Source: Clostridia bacterium (GTDB lineage Bacteria; Bacillota; Clostridia; Lachnospirales; Cellulosilyticaceae). From it: a DNA stretch of 64,000 bases. Of this stretch, positions 45,538 through 54,670 are shown in pieces (positions within the stretch are counted from its first letter, which is position 1; each line of letters opens with the position of its first letter). Position numbers and translations under genes: made by a program. Where the stretch lies: contig JARBUI010000001.1 of assembly GCA_029239755.1 (NCBI GenBank), forward strand, positions 1 to 64,000, given 5' to 3'. Below the pieces are notes generated by a model. That model had not been told where the DNA came from. It searched no databases and saw only the letters and a list, made by a program, of their open reading frames with translations.

Positions 45538-46653
45538 CTATACTACTTTTTTGGAACTTTCAATGATCATTCCTAATAAAACAATAACGACAGATAGACC
45601 TAATGCTAAAAGGATGCTCGCTGTTATTTGTTTGATATCGCCGCCTAACATTACATCCTTATAAAGTATCATTACCCATCTTATGGGAGATAATAACGAA
45701 ATTCTGTTAACAATTTCAGGAAGAAATTCTTTAGGAAATATACAATCACTCAACATACATAACGGAGAAATAACAAAGCTTCCTGTAATAAAGTAAGTCT
45801 GTGTATTTTTACTGCAGGCTACTATCATGAGACTAATAGAAATCCCTGCCACACCGAGTACCATGCAAATACCTATAAATGCCATAAGCCCTAGTCCAAA
45901 GGTCAAATTAAATCTATTCATAACAATTGCCTGAATAACTATTTGGATCATTAAAATACCAAAGGCTCCTAATATATGCCCTAATATATAGGCTGGCCTT
46001 TTAATAGGCGTCATACAGATACGTTCATATACTTTACTTTCCTTCTCCTGCATCATAATTTGTAATCCCTTAATACAAGTGAACAAAAATACCATGACGA
46101 ACATTCCAAAAACCATGGTCGATTTTATCACCTCAAAATCAGCATTATCAATTCTAACCTCTTTTATCTCATCCCTATATTCTTGATAAAGTCTCTCAAA
46201 TTCTTTTTCATCCACGCCGCTTAACCGGTTAAACGTATTCACTTTATCTAATGCTAAATCTAATTGAGCAGTTATATACCCTATCACTGGATCTCCAGCT
46301 ATGCTTATGATTTCTAAACTTTCTCGTGCGTCTCCTAAATCCTTTAAAAGATTATCTGTATGAATAATAACTATACCATTAATCTTTTTTTGTTCTAATC
46401 TGGCAGCTGCCGTTTCCGCATCCAAATAAACAAGACTTAACCCTTTTCTAAGCTCACTTAGAAGAACATTTCCCCCAGTCACTTTCTCCGGCATAACAAT
46501 GCCTACAACTGCACCTGATGAAAACTTATTGCCGCTTAGCATTGCCATAAGAAGTACCGTAACGAATATAGGTGCTATCAGAAGTGCTATAGAAAATGAA
46601 TTACTAAAAAATATTTTCAAATTATGCTTTGCAATAATAAATATATCCTTCAT
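45538..46653 (-). CDS. ABC-2 exporter permease (second subunit)
   Basis: The 371-residue membrane protein has an N-terminal helix (about 17-38), an extracytoplasmic domain (40-170) and five C-terminal helices, with the ABC-2 motif (QEKESKVYERICMTPIKRP) just before helix three. It overlaps nothing; its ATG is one base after the stop of the first permease gene, so the two are coupled. It probably forms a heterodimer with that partner. Substrate is unknown. Confidence 0.88.
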   Translation of the reverse strand: MKDIFIIAKHNLKIFFSNSFSIALLIAPIFVTVLLMAMLSGNKFSSGAVVGIVMPEKVTGGNVLLSELRKGLSLVYLDAETAAARLEQKKINGIVIIHTDNLLKDLGDARESLEIISIAGDPVIGYITAQLDLALDKVNTFNRLSGVDEKEFERLYQEYRDEIKEVRIDNADFEVIKSTMVFGMFVMVFLFTCIKGLQIMMQEKESKVYERICMTPIKRPAYILGHILGAFGILMIQIVIQAIVMNRFNLTFGLGLMAFIGICMVLGVAGISISLMIVACSKNTQTYFITGSFVISPLCMLSDCIFPKEFLPEIVNRISLLSPIRWVMILYKDVMLGGDIKQITASILLALGLSVVIVLLGMIIESSKKVV

Positions 46654-46654
46654 G

Positions 46655-47782
46655 CTAATTCACCTCCCGTGTATTCCTATTAATGCTTATAACCGAAGTG
46701 GCTAGGCAAATAAAAGTTATACCTAATAGGATACCTAGAGCCTGAATAAGATTTTGCGCCCCATGTTTCATACATATATCTATCATCGCATTGTTAACAG
46801 CCGTTATAGGAGAGAATGTTACTATCTTTCCCAGATCCATATTGGGATTAAATCCTCCCGAAGTAAAACATAAGATCATGATCACTATGGACACCATTCC
46901 TCCAGATACTTTTTCATTTTTTATTAAAGCCCCTATACAAATGCCTATGGCCACTGACATCATACTTAGCAGTGTTAATATCCCTATCATCTGCAGTACA
47001 TTATTTTTAAATCCTATATCAAAAAACATATCACATATAAGTACCAGTATACTGCCTTGCATAAAAGCCATTATAACTCCCGAAATATATTCTCCAAAAT
47101 AAATCGTATTTTGGGATATCGGAGCACTCTGAACTCTTTTGCCTACTGCTCTTCGGATATAATAAACTTGGCTTGTGCCATAACTTCCTGCCATGAGTAC
47201 CGCAAAGGAAATCATAGTTACCGCAATAGAAATAACATAAAAATTTTTATCGCTTTGTGGGATTGTTTTAACACTATAGTGCTTATCATATTGATGTTTC
47301 TCAGTTGTGATTTGCAGGCCATTGTTTTCAGCTAGTTTCGCAAGTGCTGTATGCTCTGAAAAACTTTGCAGTATAGCTTTCAAAGTTTCTGCCTTTTTAG
47401 TATTATTATCTCCTCCATATAAAACAGTCTCTTCGCCTTTATTAATTATTGCTAAAACATCTGCCTTTTTTTGATCCAGCTCTTCTTGGGCTTCTTCCCT
47501 AGAATTAAAAAACTGATAAGTAAGGTTTATCTGGCCCTCCTTATTGATTGTGCTCAGAAATGCACCAAGTTTTTCGTTAAATGCTGCTTCTCCCTGACTA
47601 TAAAAAGCTGCTTCTATGGTTAACTTTTCTTCCTGGCTTATTTTAAAACGCGTATCAATATTTCCAAATACCATTATAAAAATAAAAGTTAAAATAGTAG
47701 GAAAGACAATCATAATGCCTAGACTCTTATAATCTTTTATTTTTCTTTTTAAGGAATTATTTATAATATAGTAAAGTTTCAT
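46655..47782 (-). CDS. ABC-2 exporter permease (first subunit)
   Basis: The 375-residue membrane protein has the same layout as the permease encoded next: N-terminal helix (about 22-42), an extracytoplasmic domain to about 185 and five C-terminal helices. The region before the cytoplasmic loop reads VYYIRRAVGKRVQSAPISQNTIYFGEY. It starts 10 bases after the ATPase gene. The pair forms the membrane part of an exporter of the Nat or drug type. No accessory HlyD protein is encoded here, unlike the exporter at 12-15 kb. Confidence 0.88.
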   Translation of the reverse strand: MKLYYIINNSLKRKIKDYKSLGIMIVFPTILTFIFIMVFGNIDTRFKISQEEKLTIEAAFYSQGEAAFNEKLGAFLSTINKEGQINLTYQFFNSREEAQEELDQKKADVLAIINKGEETVLYGGDNNTKKAETLKAILQSFSEHTALAKLAENNGLQITTEKHQYDKHYSVKTIPQSDKNFYVISIAVTMISFAVLMAGSYGTSQVYYIRRAVGKRVQSAPISQNTIYFGEYISGVIMAFMQGSILVLICDMFFDIGFKNNVLQMIGILTLLSMMSVAIGICIGALIKNEKVSGGMVSIVIMILCFTSGGFNPNMDLGKIVTFSPITAVNNAMIDICMKHGAQNLIQALGILLGITFICLATSVISINRNTREVN

Positions 47783-47792
47783 AGTGCTCCCC

Positions 47793-48728
47793 CTAATCCC
47801 TTAAGCTTCTGCCTGTGAGATTTAAAAATACATCTTCTAAGTTTGGTGTTTGTGTTTTTACATCCAAAATAGCGGCTCCTGCTTGTGCCAAATAAGTAAT
47901 AATTTTATCTAAACAAATAACCTCTTTTTTAGAGATGATCTGTACCACATTTTCTTTGAAGTAGACATCCTCTACTCCTTTAATATTAAGCAGAATCTTT
48001 TCATCAACCTTGCTAATATCCTTAAGACCAATAAACACTGTATTTTTATCACTGATGATGTCTCTTAGCGATTCTGCCGTTCCACATGCAATCACATTCC
48101 CCTTATCTACAATCGCCATTCTACTACATAACGCCTCAGCTTCCTCCATGTAATGCGTTGTATAAATAATAGTTGCTCCATGCCTATTAAGCTCTTTAAT
48201 AGAATTTAAAATGTGATTTCTTGATTGTGGATCAATCCCTACTGTCGGCTCATCCATAATGATAAGCTTAGGCGTATGAGCAATAGCACAAGCAATGTTA
48301 AGCCTTCTTTTCATCCCTCCCGAAAAGGTTTTTGCCTTTTCTTTAGCTTTTTCTTCAAGGCCAACAAATTGTAAAGCTTTCATAGTCTTTTCTTTCCGTT
48401 CTATGGTTTTAATACCATAAAGACTTGCAAAAAAACTAACATTTTCATAAGCAGTCAGTTCTTCAAAAATAGCTAAATCCTGCGGAACTACGCCCATATC
48501 CTGCTTAACCTCTCCTATATTTGCTTTAATATTTTTATCAAAGACTTTAATTGTTCCTTTATCTTCTTTTAAAAGCCCGCTTAATATATTAATCGTTGTA
48601 CTTTTACCTGCTCCGTTAGGACCTAAGAGACCAAATATCTCCCCTTCTTCTATCCCCAAAGATAGGTTGTTAAGTGCTATATTATCCCCAAAACTTTTGT
48701 ATAAGTTGTTAATTTGTACAGTTTTCAC
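47793..48728 (-). CDS. ABC exporter ATP-binding protein
   Basis: The 311-residue ATPase of the DrrA/CcmA type carries Walker A (LLGPNGAGKSTTINIL), the Q-loop (GVVPQDLAIFEELT), the signature (TFSGGMKRRLNIAC), Walker B (KLIIMDEPTVGIDP) and the switch histidine (IYTTHYMEEAE). The C-terminal 80 residues are the typical DrrA-type regulatory extension. It is the first gene of a three-gene exporter operon with two distinct permeases and should power both. Confidence 0.94.
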   Translation of the reverse strand: MKTVQINNLYKSFGDNIALNNLSLGIEEGEIFGLLGPNGAGKSTTINILSGLLKEDKGTIKVFDKNIKANIGEVKQDMGVVPQDLAIFEELTAYENVSFFASLYGIKTIERKEKTMKALQFVGLEEKAKEKAKTFSGGMKRRLNIACAIAHTPKLIIMDEPTVGIDPQSRNHILNSIKELNRHGATIIYTTHYMEEAEALCSRMAIVDKGNVIACGTAESLRDIISDKNTVFIGLKDISKVDEKILLNIKGVEDVYFKENVVQIISKKEVICLDKIITYLAQAGAAILDVKTQTPNLEDVFLNLTGRSLRD

Positions 48729-48874
48729 TATTCTTCTCCCCTTTTTAATTAACTAAATGATTTACCCATAAATGATTGTGCTTAAACACCTGTTTGCAGC
48801 TTTTATCTCTAAGTTCATTATATACATTTACTTTTTCTTGTTTTAGTAGCAAAGGTCATTTGATGTCTGTGACT

Positions 48875-48930
48875 AAAGTCATATTAAAGGAGGACAGACA
48901 CGAATGTCTGTCCTCCTTTAATATGACTTT
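48875..48930. terminator. 26-bp perfect palindromic hairpin after the broken coiled-coil gene
   Basis: Bases 48875-48900 pair perfectly with 48905-48930 across a four-base loop (CGAA). It lies 46 bases after the final stop of the coiled-coil gene (48976) and acts probably as its terminator, though no long T-run follows. The stem contains TAAAGGAGG on one arm and its complement CCTCCTTTA on the other, identical to a Shine-Dalgarno/anti-Shine-Dalgarno pair. Confidence 0.65.
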
Positions 48931-48975
48931 AAGATCTACACTTCTCTCCTTAAGTATTTTATTACTATACACCTG

Positions 48976-49239
48976 CTATAGATTGATGATCAAGTTTTCT
49001 TTTGCAATTTCAACTTCTTCTAGTTTTCGTTCCATGTTACGATAAGCACTGTTTAGTTCTTCCACTATTCTTTCTACCTGCCATTCTAGTCTTTTAACCT
49101 TTTCTGTGTCATTTATAATCCTTGTTCTTACATTTAAATCCGTAAAAATATTATCAAACCAAAAATCAAATGTTCTGGTTCCTGAGTCAATACCTATCTC
49201 TACAGGTAAATCAAAACTTCCTACATCTCCTACTTCTTT
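48976..49239 (-). pseudogene. In-frame continuation of the coiled-coil gene beyond an internal stop
   Basis: After the TAA at 49240-49242 the same frame stays open for 87 more codons to TAG at 48976. It encodes EVGDVGSFDLPVEIGID, then FDFWFDNIFTDLNV, and a final coiled coil (WQVERIVEELNSAYRNMERK). There is no start codon or RBS for an independent product in this stretch except internal ATGs late in the coil. The style matches what I recall of C-terminal ends of roughly 310-residue Firmicute relatives of this protein. The stop lies in TTTTTAAAAA, where a single A-to-T change would turn AAA into TAA. It may be a nonsense mutation, a read-through site or a sequence error. Confidence 0.75.
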
Positions 49240-49914
49240 TTAAAAATCCTGAAGCAGTGAAGAGAGATAGCTGAAGTTCCTCTGAGCCTCATCTAAACGT
49301 TCATATTTCATCATATGAGTAAGTATTCCTCCTCTGCTCCAAACATCATAGGTCGCCCAGTCCTGCGCTTTATTCAAATAAGTTATTGTCGTGCTGATCG
49401 CCTCTATGACCCTGCGTCCCATAGTCAAAGCTTCTTTAATCTCTGTGAATTGAGATACAAGCCCTTTCCGCTTCTTTTCTAACTCTGCATATTCTGTGCC
49501 AGCCTGGGTATCTAAACTATTTTCAAGCTTTCTTTCTCTCGCATCCAGTTCATCTTGATACATTTCCTGTTCTTTTTTTAATGCCCAAATACGCTCACTT
49601 AATTCACATCGGTCTTCTTCTAATCTTCTAACTCTCTCAATGCTTTTGTCGTACTTGAGCTTAGCTTCAAGTTCTTCCTCTTCCTCTTTTGTAAGCTTTG
49701 CCTCATATTTACCAATAAACTTAAATACCATAGCAGATAAGGTATTTTGCTTTATTTTCTCTACATCCAGTGATTCCTTTTCAAATGCTCGCAGTAACCC
49801 ATTAGTCTCTTCTTTGGCTTCTTCAATACGATTTGTAAGCACATTAAAGCGGATTTCTAAATTTGGTAACTCATCTAATCTATTTTTAATTTCTCTTAAC
49901 TTATTATTGTCCAT
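49240..49914 (-). CDS. coiled-coil protein, N-terminal part (gene interrupted by an in-frame stop)
   Basis: These 224 residues are almost entirely charged alpha-helix predicted to form a long coiled coil (LTKEEEEELEAKLKYDKSIERV onward). A short conserved-looking end follows (WATYDVWSRGGILTHMMKYERLDEAQ). The frame continues past the stop for another 87 codons, so this is probably a truncated version of a protein of about 312 residues. It starts 20 bases after the DUF2500 gene, so the two form an operon. I cannot name a function; no enzymatic motif is present. Confidence 0.75.
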   Translation of the reverse strand: MDNNKLREIKNRLDELPNLEIRFNVLTNRIEEAKEETNGLLRAFEKESLDVEKIKQNTLSAMVFKFIGKYEAKLTKEEEEELEAKLKYDKSIERVRRLEEDRCELSERIWALKKEQEMYQDELDARERKLENSLDTQAGTEYAELEKKRKGLVSQFTEIKEALTMGRRVIEAISTTITYLNKAQDWATYDVWSRGGILTHMMKYERLDEAQRNFSYLSSLLQDF

Positions 49915-49934
49915 TCTAAACAGCTCCTAGCTTT

Positions 49935-50282
49935 CTACATTCTCTCAAACTTTACAAACAAATCTCCTTGAAAACTTAATATCCCGTTATCTCCTTCAAT
50001 AAGATACCCGGCCTGATCGCGAGGAATAGTGAGCTCTATTCTTTCTCCATTTTCAAATTCAAAAGTAGCATAGTAAGTAGTATAGGAATGATCTCCCCGT
50101 ACATAAGTTCTCTTACTAACTATCTTTGCTCTTGCCGGTATTACGGGCTTTGTTTTATTTTTTGCAGTATGAGCAGCATTATAAATAATGGTACCAATGA
50201 TAAATAAAAACACAACCCCCATAAATAGCGGAACTACCGTAAACATAATACCAAATGCACTTGATCCAAAATTAATATCCAT
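49935..50282 (-). CDS. DUF2500-type membrane protein
   Basis: The 115-residue protein has one N-terminal membrane helix (about 10-34, GIMFTVVPLFMGVVFLFIIG). A cytoplasmic or external beta-rich domain of the DUF2500 type follows (VIPARAKIVSKRTYVRG, YYATFEFENGERIELTIPRDQAGYL, GDNGILSFQGDLFVKFERM). The function of this family is unknown. It is the first gene of a two-gene operon with the coiled-coil protein. The RBS (AAAAGGAG) is well placed. Confidence 0.85.
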   Translation of the reverse strand: MDINFGSSAFGIMFTVVPLFMGVVFLFIIGTIIYNAAHTAKNKTKPVIPARAKIVSKRTYVRGDHSYTTYYATFEFENGERIELTIPRDQAGYLIEGDNGILSFQGDLFVKFERM

Positions 50283-50479
50283 AATCTTTATATACTCCTT
50301 TTACTTACATATTCAAGTTATATTTCATGCACTAAAATATAACCATTGTAGATTACAACCTCTACTAACTTAGTTAATAGTTATTTTTTCTATTTCTATA
50401 TCTTTAGACAACCCAATTCAGCACATAAAAAATTATAATTTTAAATAAAGCTTTTGATTGTTTCTTTTTGTATTTTCTA

Positions 50480-51946
50480 CTAAACTCTAATCCATCTTAA
50501 GTTACATAAAATATCACTCAAGAACTTTTCGACTGCTTTGCTCTTATCTAAGTCATCAGTAACTATACTTTCCATATTATAGTTCTCTTTCATAAGAGTC
50601 CTTTGTACCGGATTGTTTTCTGTTAGAAAAATGTAGGACTTAGGTCTATTACCAATTTCTTCCCGGCTCCATAAACTATTTAATTTATGAAACATGTATT
50701 TTAAATTATAATCATTAAAACTATAGCCTATAAATAGCACGGATTTATTAAGCAAATCACTTCTTAGTAAAATATCTAATGAATTCTCAAAATCATATCT
50801 CTTAAAATAACTACTTTGAGTTAATACCATATCATCAACTACTTTTAAGTCACCGTGAAGTTTAATAATTTCTACAGCTCCTTCTTTAGAGTCATTTAAT
50901 GATTTCAAATCATAAATAGTATGTATTGCCTGAGCAGGATAATGGATTTTATAAGCATCTTCTATTAAACTTTCAAAATTAGTCGTATAGATTCTATCTA
51001 CACCTAATTTTGTAATTGCTTCATAAATTTTACTTTCCTTAACCTTCTGTTCAACTTCGATACCAACTATGCTATCAAAATATTTTTTAATGTTTTCTAA
51101 ACATTTCTCTTGTTTCAAACCATAATACTCTGATAGTTCTATGTTATCACCAAGCATTTTAAACACTTCTGGTTCATAACCCAACTTCCCTCCTAATTCA
51201 TTAATAAGATTATTCCAACTTGGTAACGAGACACTGCTTGATATTCCAGCTCCTATAAATAATATTAGTCTTCTTTTTTTAATCTGAATAGCTATTTCTG
51301 CAATAATCTTAGGATCTAGCCCAATCTCATACAACTCATTATCTGATGCTTCTATTTGCTGTTTAATATACAGTTCATTGATTTTTCTATTCAAATCTTC
51401 AACGGCTTTTCTTCTCATTGAATAATTATCTTTTTCTTCTTTTGCTTCTAATTCTGCAAATGTACTATTACTTCCTTCAGGAACAAAAATAGTATCCCAT
51501 TGAAATTTGCTTTCCCCTTTAACCTCTTCTGAAATTCTACCATTTGTACATCCATTGCCTATAACAATGTTTTTTCCATCACAGTAGGCAATAACCGTCT
51601 CGGCTTCTGCTGCTCTATCCTCATAGTGAGATATTAATTCTAGGATTCCCTCTGCTTGAAATTTATCCCAAAACAGTTGTGTTTCAGTATACGGATACCC
51701 CTTAAGTGCTGCTATCTTTAGTACTGTATGTTCAACAATGACCGGCCTTTTCACTTGCTCATAAATACGTTTCAATTTATCTATAACTAATGTTTCTAAA
51801 TTATCTGTTTGGATTTCAACTACCTTATTAATATTCCCATATCCTTGTATTGATATTTCTAAATTAAGTTCTTCAAATATACGTTTCATCTCTTTGACTT
51901 TGTTCTCATTTGTTGATATAAATAACACATTTTTCATCTTTTTCAT
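50480..51946 (-). CDS. HAM1(ITPase)-SIR2 fusion protein, predicted inosine-nucleotide-gated NADase effector
   Basis: The 488-residue protein joins two domains. Residues about 5-195 are a HAM1/ITPA-like purine NTPase fold: ISTNENKVKE at the N-terminus, Glu44, FQWDTIFVPEG and the base-contact segment SMRR (176-179), which track human ITPA closely. The catalytic Asp of ITPA (EDT) is His73 here (EHT), and the base-contacting His of SHR is Met177. Residues about 220-480 are a SIR2 domain with GAGIS (232-236), TTN (321-323), catalytic His in LHGD (364) and GYSFND (407-412), all intact. It would bind inosine nucleotides and cleave NAD. It starts 19 bases after the deaminase gene, as the third gene of the operon. 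Confidence 0.85.
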   Translation of the reverse strand: MKKMKNVLFISTNENKVKEMKRIFEELNLEISIQGYGNINKVVEIQTDNLETLVIDKLKRIYEQVKRPVIVEHTVLKIAALKGYPYTETQLFWDKFQAEGILELISHYEDRAAEAETVIAYCDGKNIVIGNGCTNGRISEEVKGESKFQWDTIFVPEGSNSTFAELEAKEEKDNYSMRRKAVEDLNRKINELYIKQQIEASDNELYEIGLDPKIIAEIAIQIKKRRLILFIGAGISSSVSLPSWNNLINELGGKLGYEPEVFKMLGDNIELSEYYGLKQEKCLENIKKYFDSIVGIEVEQKVKESKIYEAITKLGVDRIYTTNFESLIEDAYKIHYPAQAIHTIYDLKSLNDSKEGAVEIIKLHGDLKVVDDMVLTQSSYFKRYDFENSLDILLRSDLLNKSVLFIGYSFNDYNLKYMFHKLNSLWSREEIGNRPKSYIFLTENNPVQRTLMKENYNMESIVTDDLDKSKAVEKFLSDILCNLRWIRV

Positions 51947-51965
51947 CTACTTCTTTCCTCTTAGC

Positions 51966-54656
51966 TTATTTTAATGCCATTAAAATTTCTTCTATTTCTT
52001 TTATTTGCATACATTTCCCAAGCGTTCTAGTGGGAATAAAGCTAGTATCAATTCCCCATCCCCTTACTTTATCAATCCACTCTAAAATACTATCTCTCGA
52101 ATAACCCTTTTCTTGCAACAGATAAAATATATAAGCAAACTCATTACTTATAGTCGTATTAAAAACAACAGGGTCATCTGAATTAATAGTAATAATCAAT
52201 CCCTTATCCGCAACAAATTTCCCGTCCAACCCTTTTGAATTAAGTGAAATAATATAATGCTTAAATAATCTTTCTATCCCGGATATAGCTAAATTAGAAG
52301 AAGGATTGGTTTCTACTACAATACCTCTTTTATTAAGTTTAACTCTTACAATTGTTTGCAAGTGTTCCATTACTGTACGTTGTTCTTTGTTAACTTTAAT
52401 TTGAATAACTTCTTGAGCACGTTCAATATAGCATTTGCAATGATAAGCATGTGTAAGCTTTTGTGCATTCCATGATAGATTATAATCTCTTTTTGCTTTG
52501 CAGCAGAAAATCTGCAATTCTTGAATCTCTCTTCTTTGTTCTACATTATTATTCTCAGTATCTTCTTTATCCTTAAAGTCTATATTACTAAAAAAAGGGT
52601 TAAACTTATTTTGATATGCTAGCCACAAATTATAAATAGTTATTCCTTCTAAGTTTTGATAAATGTGCATAGCTTGTTCCATAATTTCACGTTCAACACT
52701 CATTACATTCATAATAGATGTATCAATAAGCTCTTGATATCCCAATCCCCATATCCAAAGCAAATCCTCCATATATTCTCCTCTTGTTAAAATTACAATA
52801 GGATGATTATGAATCCATTCTTCTACGCTTATTCCTAATGCAATGCCATGACCTATGCGATCTCCTGCATGATAGCCAAAGTGTTCAATAACTTCATCAA
52901 TATGCCTTAAACCTGAAAATAAATGTCTAAATTCTTCTCCTACATGAAATGTAAATCCTAAATTGTTGATCTTTTCTACGTATCTACTTTCATAGTTATA
53001 TCGATGAGTATTGCTGTCTCTTGCCATTGCGTAAATTGGTGCAAATACCCATGGCTCTGAATCATTTTCGATAGCCGCTGCATCCAGACCTACAATATAA
53101 TATGAGAGTTTAGGAATGGTCTCTCTTAAGTGATTAATTATTTCTACAGTATACATATATTGCTGTTGCAGCTGTCCATAAGCATGGTTGATTTCAAAGG
53201 TGCCCTCACTGTTATACCAACATTTTTCAAACTTTAGGCTATCACTGGATTTAATAAGGTGAAAAACTATGCCCATTTGCGGTATTTGTTCTTTTACTAA
53301 ATCTCTTTTTAATAGATCCATATAAATCTCAAAAAACATTTTTAATTTCCTATGTATTTTTATCTCTATCTGTTTTTTATGAGAAGATAAACCTGAATTC
53401 ATACGTAATTCTAGCTTTTTCAGTTGGTTATTATGAATCTGATTTTTTATAGCATAAGTTAAATGCTCTCTTTCATAACGTTGAGTATAAGTAGAACGCT
53501 CATAATAATCTACAAAAAACTTTAAGCCTTCTCTATAATTATTTTGTGTTACAGATTGATAAAAAATATTCTTTATTGTAATATACCTCCAGAATGCTTT
53601 ACCAAAGTCAACATCATCTTCTCTAGCCTTTAAATATTTAATACATTTAAATAAAAAAACATTCTCATCTGTTGTATCAACATCTTGATGAAAAAGTTCC
53701 ATAATAGAATGATAGCCATTAGTAAGTGTAGCAAAAATTTTTCTGCTATCATAGTCTGTATACTTAACTTTTTCTCCTCTTAAAAGTGTTGTTACAATCT
53801 CCACAGCTTCTATGTATTCCTTAGAAAAACTTATATTCATTTTATTTTCTTTAAGTTCAAAGAGATATTTTCCAAAGGTAATATTTTCATTTACGTCCTC
53901 TTTATACTTTAAAAAAATAGCCATTAAAACACGACTTACAGCTGCTTGTGTAACATATCCTCCAAATTGATCTTTGCCACGTTGATTAATAATCTCGTTA
54001 GTGCTTATGTCTATTTTGTCCAGGCTCATCAATTCTTCCCAAATACAAGGAAAATTAATACCTGCATTAATATGTATATGAGTTTCTGCAAGGCCTTTAT
54101 TAAGTACTTGATCTAATTGTAAATCTCCTATATTAATAAGCCAATAGTATCCATCAAGATACATTTCATCCTTCATTCCGTTATTAATTAAATAGATGAC
54201 TACTAATAGGTCAATACAAAATTGCCGAGAAAAAGAGTTCCATAATTCAATTTTATTATAGTCATCAAAAGCACCAAACATCCTCTCATAGGTCTTATTT
54301 TCCCAATATTTGAGAGCAATATTTCCATTGCGATGGCATATAAAACTCTTTGCTAAATCGCTAAGATGTTTTAGATAAACTTCATTGAGATTTCTTCTAT
54401 TTTTAAATAAAGTTAACGGAAAATACTGTGAAATCAATAACTCAATTGTATCTTTGTTATCAACCCAATAGCTTCCCATGTAACTATTCAGCATCATTTC
54501 TACAAAGTTATCATATACTTTATATTCATAGTGAAATTGTTCTTCTGTACAGCACCTTTCTATTAGCTCTGAAAAAACATCTGTTGTAATAAATGACTCA
54601 TCTGATAGGGGTAAAATAGATAGTTTTGTAATTAAATCTGTTAAATGCTTTAACAT
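51966..54656 (-). CDS. rdrB: RdrB-like large adenosine deaminase of a RADAR-type defence system
   Basis: The 896-residue protein is far longer than housekeeping adenosine deaminases (about 340) and matches the RdrB size class. The zinc and catalytic motifs are spread over it: ETHIH (His193, His195), HVGEE (571-575, the HAGE equivalent), RIGHG (600-604), NPSSN (784-788) and SDDP (826-829). All metal and catalytic positions are kept, so activity is expected. RdrB proteins deaminate adenine in ATP, dATP and RNA to inosine. The gap between the first two motifs (about 375 residues) implies a large insertion. It begins 14 bases after the ATPase gene. Confidence 0.88.
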   Translation of the reverse strand: MLKHLTDLITKLSILPLSDESFITTDVFSELIERCCTEEQFHYEYKVYDNFVEMMLNSYMGSYWVDNKDTIELLISQYFPLTLFKNRRNLNEVYLKHLSDLAKSFICHRNGNIALKYWENKTYERMFGAFDDYNKIELWNSFSRQFCIDLLVVIYLINNGMKDEMYLDGYYWLINIGDLQLDQVLNKGLAETHIHINAGINFPCIWEELMSLDKIDISTNEIINQRGKDQFGGYVTQAAVSRVLMAIFLKYKEDVNENITFGKYLFELKENKMNISFSKEYIEAVEIVTTLLRGEKVKYTDYDSRKIFATLTNGYHSIMELFHQDVDTTDENVFLFKCIKYLKAREDDVDFGKAFWRYITIKNIFYQSVTQNNYREGLKFFVDYYERSTYTQRYEREHLTYAIKNQIHNNQLKKLELRMNSGLSSHKKQIEIKIHRKLKMFFEIYMDLLKRDLVKEQIPQMGIVFHLIKSSDSLKFEKCWYNSEGTFEINHAYGQLQQQYMYTVEIINHLRETIPKLSYYIVGLDAAAIENDSEPWVFAPIYAMARDSNTHRYNYESRYVEKINNLGFTFHVGEEFRHLFSGLRHIDEVIEHFGYHAGDRIGHGIALGISVEEWIHNHPIVILTRGEYMEDLLWIWGLGYQELIDTSIMNVMSVEREIMEQAMHIYQNLEGITIYNLWLAYQNKFNPFFSNIDFKDKEDTENNNVEQRREIQELQIFCCKAKRDYNLSWNAQKLTHAYHCKCYIERAQEVIQIKVNKEQRTVMEHLQTIVRVKLNKRGIVVETNPSSNLAISGIERLFKHYIISLNSKGLDGKFVADKGLIITINSDDPVVFNTTISNEFAYIFYLLQEKGYSRDSILEWIDKVRGWGIDTSFIPTRTLGKCMQIKEIEEILMALK

Positions 54657-54670
54657 TAGTACCCCCTATT

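Noticed and set aside
49240-49250. Programmed frameshift at the TTTTTAAAAA run
   Set aside because: The downstream coding continues in the same frame as upstream, so no shift is needed; a point change or stop read-through is the simpler reading.
50400-50480. Terminator of the defence operon
   Set aside because: Only an AT palindrome (AAAATTATAATTTT) without a stable stem was seen; not strong enough to list.
51966-54656. Ordinary adenosine or AMP deaminase
   Set aside because: The protein is more than twice the normal length and sits in a tight operon with a large ATPase and a HAM1-SIR2 fusion, which fits RdrB better.
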